A stretch of DNA of 64,000 nt from NCBI GenBank assembly GCA_030512295.1, contig JAULSR010000009.1:558001-622000 (forward strand), given 5' to 3'. The position numbers were made by a program, and so were the translations under genes. The notes beneath the pieces were generated by a model. The model did not search any database, was not told where the DNA came from, and saw only the letters and a list, made by a program, of their open reading frames with translations. This DNA is from Bombardia bombarda (taxonomy: Eukaryota; Ascomycota; Sordariomycetes; Sordariales; Lasiosphaeriaceae). Below are positions 37,803 to 48,642 of this stretch, one piece after another (the stretch's first letter is position 1; the number at the start of each line of letters is the position of its first letter).

Positions 37803-40624
37803 AAAGTTGTGCTTTTGTGTATCTTGCTCAACGTTTGATGAAAACTATTGAGATGATATCTCCCTCATATATTTATTTCCATTTGCTTTTTTGCTGTATC
37901 ATTTTTGGAGCATCGTCATGTACGCCTTGACATATCTACTTTACCTAACTCGGCTCGACAACCAGACTCAGCGACGACCGGTATACTTGCCCTACCTGTT
38001 AGGCATGGGGGAGACACACAGTCATTCCTGTATCAAGTTGCGCCCTGTCACACTAGAACCTTTCGCAAAAGATGTTGCAGCATATAGACCTGGGGATATC
38101 GGAGTTCTAATGATATGGTTTGCTTTTATTCGTTTCATTTCTGTCTTGGCTTCAACACATGCATCATGGCAGCCATCCTTGGGTGGCATTGCCCTATGAA
38201 GACAAGAGAGATCACAAGCTATTATTTGCTAGAAAGCAGACCGACTGGTCATGGGAATTTGAAGGATTACTGATGGATTGGGATATGGGTTAGGATACCA
38301 TGGGTTAAATATTTATTGGAAGGACTTTGGGATATGAAACTGGGGGCCCTTTTCTTATGGGTGTGTCTCGCATGCATCTGTTTGTCTATCATTGACGTAT
38401 TACATATTGCTTACCTATATAAACTAAATAGTTATTTACTCTGGTACCTTATACTTAGTTTTTAGTGTTAGTTTGCTCGCTTCCCCTGAAAGCAAGGGGA
38501 AGGAGAGCGTAGAAGAACATTTATTAATGTGAATACCATTTTGGCCCTGTGATTATGTCTAGCCTTGACTTAAGCCCCAGTTTTGGCTTGATGTTGAGTT
38601 TACCACTAAAGTCGGATAGTTGTGCCTGAAAAGATAACGGCAAATGGTGGTGCATAGTGTCATGGATGTGGATGGTACTAAGACGTTGCCGGTATCATAC
38701 ATACAAAGGAGACTACAATGGGTAGGCGGCAACGTGTAGGGACAAGAGGGTGCTTTGTCGGTTGATCATACCGAATGCTCGCCTTCCAAACGACTTTGAG
38801 CTAAACCTTCTTTGTAGGAAAACGGAAGGTCAGAGTTTGTCATCAAAATAGCTACGCATACACATTGGTCAGCTCGGAGTGAAGTGCTTTAGCGTATTGC
38901 AAAGGTCTCAACCCCAACTTACTGGCCATTGCAATGCCGTAAAAGCTCAGCGACCTGCAGGGGCCTTGTGTTAGCTCAGGGCCATTCAGAAAGCGAAGAC
39001 CTATTCTGAGCCTGGTCAGTAACATACTGGGCGAATTCGCCATCCCGGTTTTGGAGAAACTTTACGAAGAGAGGCCAAATAGTTCCGGTGGTCGTTTACC
39101 TAGGTAGGTAGGTGTGTGATTAAGCGCTGACGCGCGCGGTATTTGGCGTTTCGTGTGGGCACATATACAGGTAGGCAACCTACTATTTCGAGATGTGGAT
39201 TCGTTTGGATGTAGTGTGGGAGGGTGGAGGGGTAGTAGCTACCCGCTTCCAGAGACGTTACGAGAGCACAGCTAGCTAGCTTGAAACCGAAGGTATACCT
39301 GTTTCTGCGGAGGGAGCTATGACAAGGCTGGCGGCAAGAGATGTAGAATAACCGTTAACATTTCGTTCAGGGGGTCGTGTGGTGGCACAGCATTTCAGCA
39401 CGCACATACATGGTTGCCTTATTTGGCAGGTACTTGGATGATGAAAGCTCGGCGTGACTTTGTGATGCTTGCTGAGAATATTGCAATGTTTACCATTGAA
39501 AAGTATTTGGAACAACAGTACGGGATGTAAAGAGTCACTGCCTAAGTCTGGGTAGGTACTTGGAATATCTGCACAAGCTAACGTGATATACTGCCTGTGT
39601 CTCCTTTACCATGCATCGGGTATATGCTTGATTGTCTAGAGGGTGCTTGGCTTACTTCTGACACAGCGGCTCTGATGTGACCTGCAGGTAGTGACTCTTA
39701 ATTACTTGACGTTTCTTGTTTCTCAGTAGGCGCTTAGAGTTGGAGGACTATAGGAACGGAGGCTTTCCAGTTTGGGGGCACCCAACATGGATTGTAGCAT
39801 GTATGCATGGTGCATGGTGGCTGAAGAAGCGCGACATCTCGACTGCCTCTTGACGCCAGCCTGGCTCAGGCCGACACACTCCCTGGGCTGCCTCCTGGCT
39901 GCGACTGTCTTGCGGTTGACTTGTGATACCCTCGAAGTGGCAATTGTTTCTACGATTGGATATGAATGATCCGTGTCATGACAGAATCTATATCCAGACT
40001 CGGGAAGGGGGCTGATGAGTACATCAGCATGGGTCGTCATGGCCGAAGCCTCGCCCTGACGCAGCCCCAAGGATATCGACACAGCAGTGATACTCAAATC
40101 ATCCATCCTACTCACTTGAACCACTTACATATGCCAGGAATTCACGAAATTGGACAAAATGCCCAACTGGAGGCAGCCCCTGCCTCGGCCTATGTATGTT
40201 GTCAAACATGGAGCAAGGTTGCTCAGCATGTAATCCAAGTTGCATCTGAAATTGCTCAGTACATCCTCAAGGTTGCTCAACATATATGAAACGTAGCAAT
40301 AATTAACCGCCTGGGGCTTGTTCTTAGTATTTGCAACTTTTTATAGTTCTGTTGTAGTATCTTCTGGCAGTGAGGACCAACATAAGCGCCGATGAGCAGA
40401 GTAGGTAAATGTCTATATGATATAGTATATATAGCTACCATTTCGATGATCTCGAGTCTTGCACTTTCCAAACACGAATATATATGCATAGCTACCTACA
40501 CACATACACATTCCCACATATACACATATTCACACAAACGCTCACACATACACTGAAGCAGAAGTACAAACAAACCATCTTATTTCATTTCCTCTTTTAT
40601 ACTCCCATTCTCAGTCTATTTATC
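37803..40624. other. Intergenic region
   Basis: About 2.8 kb without a supportable gene. It contains several TACCTAGGTAGGTAGGT-like words near 39,097-39,115. Around 40,195-40,290 is an imperfect internal repeat (gttgctcagcat / attgctcagtac / gttgctcaacat) whose reading frame is short and unremarkable. Confidence 0.5.
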
Positions 40625-41806
40625 ATGTCTACCTCCATTTACGACCTTCTAAAAGTCAACCATGACAATACAACGGCCTTGCAGACTGTTTTCGTCCCAA
40701 AGTGGGTTGATGGCCCGATATATGGTTCATGTTATCTGCGCTGTTATGTTTCATATTTGCTGGTTTAAGGTGAGACTACCTACCTTAACATAGCTAATGT
40801 ACCCACTAATCCTGGCTGAGTCATGCTTGTTAACAAGCTGTATGAACAGAAACCGCTTGATGTGCTCGAGCCCATACAGGTTGATTCAAGTCTTTGGAAG
40901 AACCAGCTGGCCTATATGGTCAGCGATGCTCTTCACCATGATTTCTCCCACAGCTTGATCATCTACCCGAACCCCGACAGTCTTCAGGAGTGGGAAATCC
41001 TTATCGCTCAGAAGATTGACAAGGATTTCGCCGAGGGAATAAGGCACTTGATCGACACCGAAACCAACATGCTGAGGCGAGTGAAATGGGTGAATCCACC
41101 GTCGGATGAGACTTGTTACCTGCGTCTTGGTGAGGTCTTACACTGCGGCATTGGTCCTGGCACTGATCTTGAAATCGCTGGTTCCGACACCGAGAATGTT
41201 CAACGTCGACCTTTCATGCCTGAAGACAGAGTCAGACTGCAACGAGTAGCCGCATTTGTACAACCGCAGGAAAAAAACAAGGCGATACGGTGGCCGACGA
41301 ATTCTCTACGGGCGAGGTCACTTTACACCATAGATATCGACGGCACCAGTTGTCCACATTCCTCGGATGACATGAGTCATATGGTGCTCCCTCACAATCC
41401 GGACGAGAACACTCCACGGTATTCCCTCTGGCTGTGGCTATCAGCGGTTACCCTGCCCCTTATCTTTGGTGTAGTGCACCTAGCAGCGTGGAACTTTCAG
41501 TTTGGTGACACTAAGACGGAGAAGATTTGGAAGGTGTCTTGCTTTTGCATCATATTCGCTATACCCGTTATTCGGCTCCTATCCGGTTTCAGGACGCTCT
41601 TCGGTGTGGTCTTCCCTTCAACTAAGGCATCATGGGTTGTTTGGTCCATTTTTGCTCTGGTGGACGTGGCTATCCTATTTTTGGTTATGTCCGTCCGGGT
41701 TATTCTCGTTACACTATGCCTTATAAGCATCGTCTGGAAGGATAACCCCATCGGTGTCTTCCTTAACCTAACTCCGTGGTGGATTCAGATAATACCTCAT
41801 ATATGA
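40625..41806 (+). CDS. Fungal multi-TM membrane protein, unknown function
   Basis: The main exon (to 41806) encodes a soluble N-terminal part rich in Trp/Asp/Glu motifs (e.g. LYEQKPLDVLEPIQ, WKNQLAYMV). A C-terminal block of about four hydrophobic helices follows: WLWLSAVTLPLIFGVVHLAA, the CFCIIFAIPVIRLL region and the WSIFALVDVAILFLV region; the protein ends in ..WWIQIIPHI. This C-terminal layout matches a widespread fungal family of membrane proteins without known function (recognised from the HLAAWNF..F..TEKIWKVSC pattern). The 5' end is uncertain. An upstream in-frame ATG at 40625 (MSTSIYDLLKVNHDN) is separated from the main frame by a TAA (40766-40768) and a TGA. An intron of length divisible by three would fix this, e.g. 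donor gttatg at 40743 with acceptor ctgag at 40820. Otherwise the product starts at 40823 (327 aa) or the gene is damaged. Confidence 0.6.
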
Positions 41807-42194
41807 GGGTGGCTGGCTGGCTGGCTGGGCGGCGAGAATAAGACAAAGGGATGGCCAATCTTCGACTCGAGCGATGCTTTATGTCTTTTTTATTTTAGGT
41901 ACTTTCCTTTTTGTGTTGGAATTGACTTCACATGATTTCATTACATGTTTATTCAGATGGTCTCGATGCGCTGTGGAAAGAGAAATTGTACCGTGTACCT
42001 AAAGAGAAACATTCGTTTACACAAGATATGAAGGGAAAAAAAAGTCACCTTGTACAGTGACTGCAGTCCATCTTCTGCCTTACTCATCGTCGTCCATCAC
42101 CCAACATTCCAGTCATTTCAATTCCAATCTCACATACACAGATATATCACAAACGCCCAATCTCAGACCTCACATCCCTTCCCTATGTCACAAC
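41807..42194. other. Intergenic region between convergent genes
   Basis: 3' flanks of the multi-TM gene and the GH26-like gene, beginning with a short (GGCT)n run near 41,812-41,826. No gene seen. Confidence 0.6.
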
Positions 42195-43311
42195 TTAGAC
42201 AAAATTCGCCATAGTCGCCTCCTTCGCCGCCTCCCCCCGGCTCATCACGACCCGATAGTCCCAGCTCTTGTGCAGCTCGAACCACGTCACGCTCTTGAAG
42301 CACGGATAGGCCGCCACGTTCTTGCTCGCCAGCGCGCTGACCCAGGCCTGCTTCAGCGCCTCGTTGTCCGGCTTGGTGGCCGTCTCGGGCACGGCAAAAT
42401 GCTTGTTGTGCCCCTTGGCATACGCATCGTAGAAGCCGCCGTAGATGGTCTTGAAGGTGGACGTCTCGGTGTTGACGTACAGGTCCATGCCGACAATGTC
42501 GACGTAGGCTGGGCCAGGCCACCACTCCTCGTACAGGTCGAGCGTCTTGGCGTTGTTGGGCGACCAGAAGAGGAGGCAGCCGGTGATGTCCTTGGTGGCG
42601 GCGTGGATGTTGCGCCAGGCGGTTTTGAACTGGGTCGAGTCTGGGTGGGTGAGTAACATGCGAGGATAAAAAAGCTTTTGAATACTGTATGTAAGAGAGA
42701 AAAAAAGAAGGGAAAAGAACACACGTACTCCCCTTATATGTGCCAGCACGCACATACCAATTCATCTCGTGGGCGAAGCGCAGCCAGACCTCGATTCCCT
42801 GGTTGGTGAACTGCTTCACCACGCTGGCAACGTCACTGGCGATGGCAGGCGTCACCTCGCTGAAGGATAGGCCATTGGGCATAACAGAAGCGATGAGTGT
42901 CGCGCCGCTTGCCTTGACCTCGTCGAGGTGGTTGAGTAACTGGTGGCCGTCGAAGCCGTTGGGCGAGCTGATCTGCGAGAAGAGACCAACCGTGCTTGCC
43001 TTTTTCCCCGTGGCAGAGTTGATCTCGGAGATGGTGACGCCCTTTTCGACGTCGGGGTTCCAGCCCCAGTAGATGCCGTTGGTTCCCTTCATGTGGGAGC
43101 TGGCCGGGACGTTGGAGGACGAGCATGGTTCCTGTCCAGTCACATCAGGTGTCAGTTACCTCAGGCATCGACGCGGAACTGTTACATAGGCAGCGAGACG
43201 TCGTACCCGCCCCCAGAAAAGGGGATTAGTTGGGGTTTTGCCGACACATGGTCGACTGAAAAACGTGAAAATAAGCAGGAGTAAAACGAGAGGAGCGGCA
43301 GAAAGCAGCAT
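42195..43311 (-). CDS. Secreted GH26-like glycoside hydrolase
   Basis: Predicted secreted glycosidase. Three exons are proposed. Exon 1 (43186-43311) encodes a signal peptide (MLLSAAPLVLLLLIFTFFS). The next two are 42729-43131 and 42195-42640, with introns of 54 nt (43132-43185, gtaaca..ggacag) and 88 nt (42641-42728, gtacgt..cacccag). About 324 aa. Exon 1 is short and was identified by reading the minus strand upstream of the domain; an alternative donor at 43206 (gtacga) is also in phase. The domain shows the GH26/clan A pattern: NGIYWGWNPD at the start, RFAHEMN with the presumed acid/base Glu (about 164), FWSPNN, and FAVPETA with a presumed nucleophile Glu (about 262), ending near VTWFELHKSWDYR. 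GH26 enzymes include beta-mannanases and related activities; the substrate here is not deducible. HEMNWY replaces the HEMNG more usual in mannanases. Confidence 0.8.
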
Positions 43312-44460
43312 CGTCGGCAAACCGCAGAAAAGGAGTGAAGGACGGCCTTAATGAGCTACTATCAGTGATGATGTCCGTCAGTGATTAAATAATTAGAACG
43401 GTCGCACGTGGTGCCAGCAGAACTCCAGACATGTGAAACAAAAGGAACGTGGTAGTGGTAGCGAGTGGAATAAGAACAAAACCGTCTCTGCCAGAAACAA
43501 CAGGCAAAACCCCTGTTCATGCCACTTACCTATCTGTCGTTCAGCCAGCCATCGACCAGAAGATAACCAAGAATGTCTTAGCTGACTGCCATGATCCGAA
43601 AAACAGACGATAGTTTGGCGGTAGGTAGCCGTTCTCCTGCCGATCTCTCTTCCCAGGCTCTTCGGGACCTGCGCAAGCCAACGCCGCTAAGCTGGTGATC
43701 GACAGCGTTAGGAGAATTTCGGCACATACGCATACACTGTGTGACCTGAGAGTCAGTCGGCATCGTACCTCATAGGATAGATATGGTTATTTCGGCTGAA
43801 GCATGCCACGCGGGCCGTTATAACTTGCTGCAGAATGCCTTAGTCTAGCGGACCCGAGGATTGTGATCGAGGCAGTCAATCTGGCAAGATCATACTTATT
43901 AATAGCTACTTCGTAAATAATTACCGACTATAAGAGCGTTGCATCACCTATTATTACATCTTGGATTTGTACAACGTCTGCGGTGGTGGCGGCGGAGTTG
44001 CGTGCCGCCTCTCCTCGTCGGGTTCCTCCCCCTTTTCACTGCCGCCACGATGGTGCCCCCTTTGTCCACTTGGTGAGCTGTTCGGACAACTCTCCACAAC
44101 CCTCACCCGCCTTCTCCTCAGCTCCTTCGCCACCGCCCTCGACGACAACCCCCCACTCTCACACTTTTGTTTACCCTCACTCTGTTGTTGTGTCTGTGAC
44201 AGCACCCCCAGCACCAACTCCTTCAACGACACCCCCATCTTCCCATCCCCATCCCCATCCCCATCCCCCGGTGGCAGTTCTCTTCGTTGAAGGTACCGCA
44301 GCCACGTTGACCCCCTGCGCCATTAGCATGATTCATGTTCAGCCTGGAATATATTGAATGTTTTCTCTCTTACGTCGATAACAGCTTTATCCATTCAAAC
44401 AAAGCCTTTTTCCCGATCTTAAAGGTTCTCTTTACTTCAAAAGGGTGCCACGAACAACTC

Positions 44461-44510
44461 TGTTCCTGCTTTGTTCCTGCTTTGTTCCTGCTTTGTTCCT
44501 GCTTTGTTCC
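44461..44510. repeat. 11-bp tandem repeat, 4.5 copies
   Basis: The unit tgttcctgctt is repeated four times without change, followed by a six-base partial copy. Intergenic. Confidence 0.9.
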
Positions 44511-45359
44511 TTACTACATACAATGCTTCCCTCGTATATTATGTGGCGTTTCTTTTAAGGCTCGGATGAAAGCCCGAGATAATGCTTGCCCATGAGACCC
44601 AACGAATCTACGTCGTGGTAATTGGCCCAAAAATATGTATGTCATTATCATTGTTGTTACTATTCCCGCCAAATACTCGGGGAGGCGACACAGGACATTC
44701 AAGAGGGGAGAGAAGTCGTAGTGGGAGGTAGTAGCTGCATTAGGGGTTTATATCGGCGATCCGGAGGGAACAAGCGTGTATTCTAGTAGCTAGTTCGTTC
44801 CTTGGTTTTCTTTTTCTTCTTTTTTGGCTCCCAAGCTCCACAAGGGACACAAACGCCAACAGGTTCGGAAAGCGTGCTGGACAGCTCCCAGTGTGGGCAA
44901 TAGTTTGGGGTTTTTGGAGAGTCGGATATGCGAGAATGTATGATATCTGACTCACAATGGTTGATATCAGTGACTTGAAGTGGGAACAGGAGTGCTTCTT
45001 TGCCACAATATTGCCAGTCCATTACTTCAAAAAGTTCTGCCATGTGTCGTTAAGGGAACCATTACCCTACGGCAAAGCCAAACTCATGATTACGCACACG
45101 GGTGTGACAACTACCTCGGTCACACGATTTGCAAAATGATCTTTACTAGGTGATGGAGTGCCTTTATGACACATTTGTAGTACATATCTTCTGATTGTGC
45201 GGATCATTAAGACTGTGTGGAACTTTCTGAATCACTGTCCGTGACATCTAAAGCTGGCAGAGATTAATATTTGATGGTCAGGCATCCCAACTTCGAGCAC
45301 GGGATTCTTTCTTTATTCTACGGAGTTCAATGATGGCCGCTGCGTCACGAAGAGAGCAT

Positions 45360-45361
45360 TA
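45360..45361. repeat. TA target-site duplication, left copy
   Basis: TA directly abuts the left TIR and is repeated at 47195-47196 after the right TIR. Confidence 0.85.
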
Positions 45362-45404
45362 ACGTCTGGTATACCCATTCCGGCCACCCCCCATTCCGGC
45401 CACA
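45362..45404 (+). repeat. Left terminal inverted repeat
   Basis: 43 bp, an exact reverse complement of 47152-47194. It contains CCATTCCGGCCAC twice (45375-45387 and 45391-45403). A third, shorter TCCGGCCAC follows just inside at 45409-45417. These iterated words are candidate transposase-binding sites. Confidence 0.96.
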
Positions 45405-45511
45405 TAAATCCGGCCACCCCGCATACTTACACCGCCATTTCAACGTACAACTCCTCCACCAATTTTACTCCGATCACCACCAAATTTTCAGAATCGCTTG
45501 TTCATATAACA

Positions 45512-47146
45512 ATGGCTCGATATACCGATTACGACCTCAATCAGGCCCTCCATGCTATCGCTGGGGGTCAATCTATCCGCCGGGCCGCCCTTGACTGGGG
45601 TATCCCTAGGACCACCCTCCAGGACCGTATCAATGGCTCTGAACCACACCAGACAGCTGCCCAGAGCCAGCAACGTCTTTCTCTAACCCAGGAGAAACAC
45701 CTAGCCACTTGGGTTATAGCCCAGGAAGCTCTTGGCCTTCCTATTACGCACGCTCAGATCCGCGAATTCGGTAACCGCGTACTTGGCATCACAGATGAGA
45801 AGGAGAAGCTAGGAAAGTCATGGGTTAACAACTTTATCAAGAGGCACCTAAAGATTAAAACCAAGCGCAACCGTTTAATCGATTCCTAGCGTATTAACGG
45901 TGCTACGTCTGAGATAATTACCATTTGGTTCCAGCGTTTGACCGATCCTATTGTCCAGGCTATTAAACCTGCCAACAGGTATAATATGGACGAGGCTGGG
46001 ATTATGGAGGGTATAGGGAGTAACGGCTTGGTACTTGGCTCCTCAGAGAAGCGTGCAATTCAGTAGAAAACACCTGGTTCTAAGGCATGGACCTTATTCA
46101 TCAAATGTATCTCAGCTACTGGCTACCACCTCCCTCCTTTGGTGATATTTAAAGGGAAAACTATCCAGGCGCAATGGTACCCCAAGGATTTAAAGCTATT
46201 CAAAGGCTGGGAGTTCACGCCAACAGAGAATGGGTGGACATCAGATAAGGTTGCATTCGAATAGCTTAAAAGGTTCTTCCTCCCCCTTACTACGCCTGAG
46301 AAGCTTGAGAAGAGGTTGTTGATATTTGACGGTCATGGGAGCCACCAAACGGACGATTTTATGTGGGAATGTTATAAGAACAATGTCCATCTCCTTTATC
46401 TACCTCCCCACACGTCTCATATCCTCCAACCATTAGATTTATCAATCTTCTCTGTTCTCAAGCGGGCATATCGTCGGTATTTAGGATACCTCAACTACCT
46501 GACCGATTCAAGCCCTCTTGGCAAGCAGAAATTCCTCGAATGTTACCGCAAGGCCAGGATCGAAGCACTTACAGTGTCAAATATCATGGCAGGTTGGGGA
46601 GTAACAGGGTTATGGCCGGTACGGGTGTCTAAGCCTCTAAGCAACCCTCTTCTGCTAGAAAATAGCAACGCAAGCCAGGAAACCTCCTCTCAGCTTCCAA
46701 ATACCCTCACAACACCAGAAATAGAAACACCTTTTGTTTTTAGAGCTAGGAGGTCACTTATCGCTATGGATACCCCGAAGCAAGGCAAGGACCTCAAGCG
46801 GGTACTCAACGCTATGGAGAACTATCGCGATACCCACAAGAGGAATACCCGGCAGCTCATTCGGAAAATCACCAAGGGATTCGATGAGAAGGACTATCGT
46901 TTGGCAGCCCAGGAGGAAAAGATCAAATCCTTAGAGGCCAGGATTGAGACGCTAAAGCCAAAGAAGAGGAAGAAGGTCAAATTGAGCCCAAATACCAAGT
47001 TTGCCAGCATTCAAGCTATTCGGAGGGCTCAAATAGAGAGTGGCGATATTAGCGATGACCTTACTGAGGAGGATAAGGTATCAGAGAGTGATTCAGAAGC
47101 TTCAACGGTCGTGGAGGACTGTATTGTTGTTGCTGGGCGGGGATAG
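45512..47146 (+). pseudogene. Fot1/pogo transposase with three in-frame stops
   Basis: One continuous frame of 545 codons including the terminal stop, broken only by TAG at 45887-45889, 46064-46066 and 46262-46264; there are no frameshifts. The N-terminus has a pipsqueak-type helix-turn-helix (ARYTDYDLNQALHAIAGG..IRRAALDWGIPRTTLQDRI), then a CENP-B/Tc5-type second DNA-binding domain (LTQEKHLATWVIAQEALG..GKSWVNNFIKRH). The DDE_1 catalytic core follows: Asp of YNMDEAG, Asp of LIFDGHGSH and Asp of LQPLDLSIF are all present. A basic and acidic coiled tail closes the protein. Each TAG can be derived from a sense codon by one C-to-T change on one strand: CAG at the first, and very likely TGG (Trp) at the third, where relatives have EWLKR. 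This fits RIP or simple decay. Confidence 0.93.
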
Positions 47147-47151
47147 CTTTT

Positions 47152-47194
47152 TGTGGCCGGAATGGGGGGTGGCCGGAATGGGTATACCAGACGT
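47152..47194 (-). repeat. Right terminal inverted repeat
   Basis: 43 bp, an exact reverse complement of the left TIR, beginning six bases after the transposase stop. Followed by TA at 47195-47196. Confidence 0.96.
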
Positions 47195-47757
47195 TACCTA
47201 CCGGTACCTAGGTAAGTAAGGCAGTAGGTACTAACATTAACATGTTAACAATAACCCCTAGAGTAGGGCTGCCCGAGTTGAGATTTTACGTACGTACGCA
47301 TCTTAATCTCTGTTTCGCTAGGTATATATCAATTGTAACCGTGACGAAAGACTATGGACTATATCGGTGAAAGTAAAATTGTCCCATAATTGGAATGTAT
47401 CAGCCAGCTTTGTCGTATTTGGTGTTAGTCGGAATACTGGTGTATCTCCCCACTTACACCTTTGAACTTCCCATTGTTTGACATGAGAGCGAATACTTGC
47501 CGACACTCCACCGGTGTGGTAATACGAAGGGTATAGCTGACAGGGTGACTGTCTGGGCCTGGCTCAATTTAACATCATGGGATGCATCTTGGTGTCATGC
47601 TTCCAGCCTCAGTCTATTGTTATTCACCGAGAGAGATGTTCCTGGGTATATTAACCAGGAATACAACGACCATGGATAGACAGATACCTGCAACCATCTT
47701 GCTTCTCTTCGATCACAAACAACCCGTTCTCGAGCTTGACCAATCTTCTCATCCGCC
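47195..47757. other. Intergenic region right of the transposon
   Basis: Contains the right TA duplication, a TACCTA/TAGGTA-rich patch (47,196-47,230) and the presumed promoter of the gene at 47758. No gene seen. Confidence 0.6.
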
Positions 47758-48642
47758 ATGTATCGACTACCACCCCCGTACCCATACTATCAGCAACCAG
47801 CCCCGATGAACCCATACGAACCACCCGCGGGGCAATCATGGGCCCAGTTGAACCACGCTGTAGAAATAACCATCCTGGACCACAGCCAGCCGAAGAGACA
47901 TCTGACTGCCGGACAATCTTTCGACATCCCACCGCCCGAAGCCCCATCAGGCTCCACATGGGATATGACCATCGAGGAACACCGGCTTTCCTGGCTGCGC
48001 AGGAGATTCTACTCGATCTATGTCCGGTTCGGCAAGTGCCTGCTTTACGCCCCTGCGAATGACTGGCAAGGAACCTTTCGAATCCTCGGCATTGACAGCT
48101 ACCACGTCGACCACGCGGCGGCCGCAGAGCTCAACTTTCGACCTCTTCCAGCCCAATATCAAAGACCCCAACCAATCGAGTTCAGGAACTACACCAAAGG
48201 TCGGCATCTGAACGCCTACGACATGGTCGTGGGGGTGAGCTTCATCGACGACACCGCCGCGGCCGACCCCGATGTCAGCGACTACCGGCTGACTCTTTCC
48301 ACCACGAGCCTGATCGGGCAGCACTTCGTCACCCTAAGCTCATCCCACCGCGACCGCAACCTGCTGGCCGGCGTCGTGGCCAACGGCGGGCAGATGAACA
48401 TGGCCGTCTACGTCTTCAAAAAGGACAACGAAGCGAATCGGCAGTTTCTATGCCAGCTCGCGGTCAGCGGCACGTCGAGATGGAACTTGAGGATGGGGCC
48501 CCCCGCTGGGCGTGCCGGCGACTACAATGCGGAATGCTTGGTGTGCCAGCCCGTCCTGGGAGTTCATGACGTCGATCGTGCTTTTCGTATTGCACTCAGG
48601 TCGGTGCCCCCGAGTATCGAGGCCGCAATAAGCAACCGTTGA
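47758..48642 (+). CDS. Unrecognised protein, first of two adjacent paralogs
   Basis: Single-exon gene of 294 aa; the ATG at 47758 lies in a good context (ccgccATGT). I do not recognise a named domain. The N-terminus is Pro/Tyr-rich (PPPYPYYQQPAPMNPYEPP), with no signal peptide or membrane helix. The body alternates short predicted beta-strand-like segments. Its conserved-looking blocks recur in the same order in the next gene (49277): GKCLLY (about 92), EFRNYT (141), DMVVGVSFID (155), HFVTLSSSH (189) and LVCQPVLGVHDVDRAFRIAL (261). The two are therefore diverged tandem paralogs. Lack of introns and a 66-bp A-rich tract 48 bp after the stop are notable. It sits next to a dead transposon, in a region of decayed genes. 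Function unknown; the fold could be a compact beta-rich domain. Confidence 0.75.
   Translation: MYRLPPPYPYYQQPAPMNPYEPPAGQSWAQLNHAVEITILDHSQPKRHLTAGQSFDIPPPEAPSGSTWDMTIEEHRLSWLRRRFYSIYVRFGKCLLYAPANDWQGTFRILGIDSYHVDHAAAAELNFRPLPAQYQRPQPIEFRNYTKGRHLNAYDMVVGVSFIDDTAAADPDVSDYRLTLSTTSLIGQHFVTLSSSHRDRNLLAGVVANGGQMNMAVYVFKKDNEANRQFLCQLAVSGTSRWNLRMGPPAGRAGDYNAECLVCQPVLGVHDVDRAFRIALRSVPPSIEAAISNR

Larger units (their letters stand above)
43312..45361. other. Intergenic region left of the transposon
   Basis: No supportable gene. A CT/CA-rich, Pro-coding-like stretch at 43,960-44,300 has open frames on the plus strand but no domain. An 11-bp tandem repeat lies at 44461-44510. The final bases end in the TA target duplication of the element that follows. 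Confidence 0.5.
45362..47194 (+). mobile_element. Fot1/pogo-type DNA transposon, complete but inactivated
   Basis: An 1833-bp element with 43-bp perfect terminal inverted repeats (45362-45404 and 47152-47194, starting ACGTCTGGTATACCC) flanked by TA on both sides (45360-45361 and 47195-47196), the target duplication of Tc1/mariner-superfamily elements. Length, TIR length and a single-frame transposase of about 540 codons match the Fot1/pogo group of filamentous fungi. Ends are intact but the transposase gene has three internal TAG codons, so the copy is non-autonomous. It could still be moved in trans by an active relative. Confidence 0.95.

Noticed and set aside
43961..44357. Pro/Ser/Thr-rich plus-strand frames before the transposon
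   Set aside because: Composition alone explains them (CT/CA-rich DNA, catcccc repeats); no start context, signal or domain.
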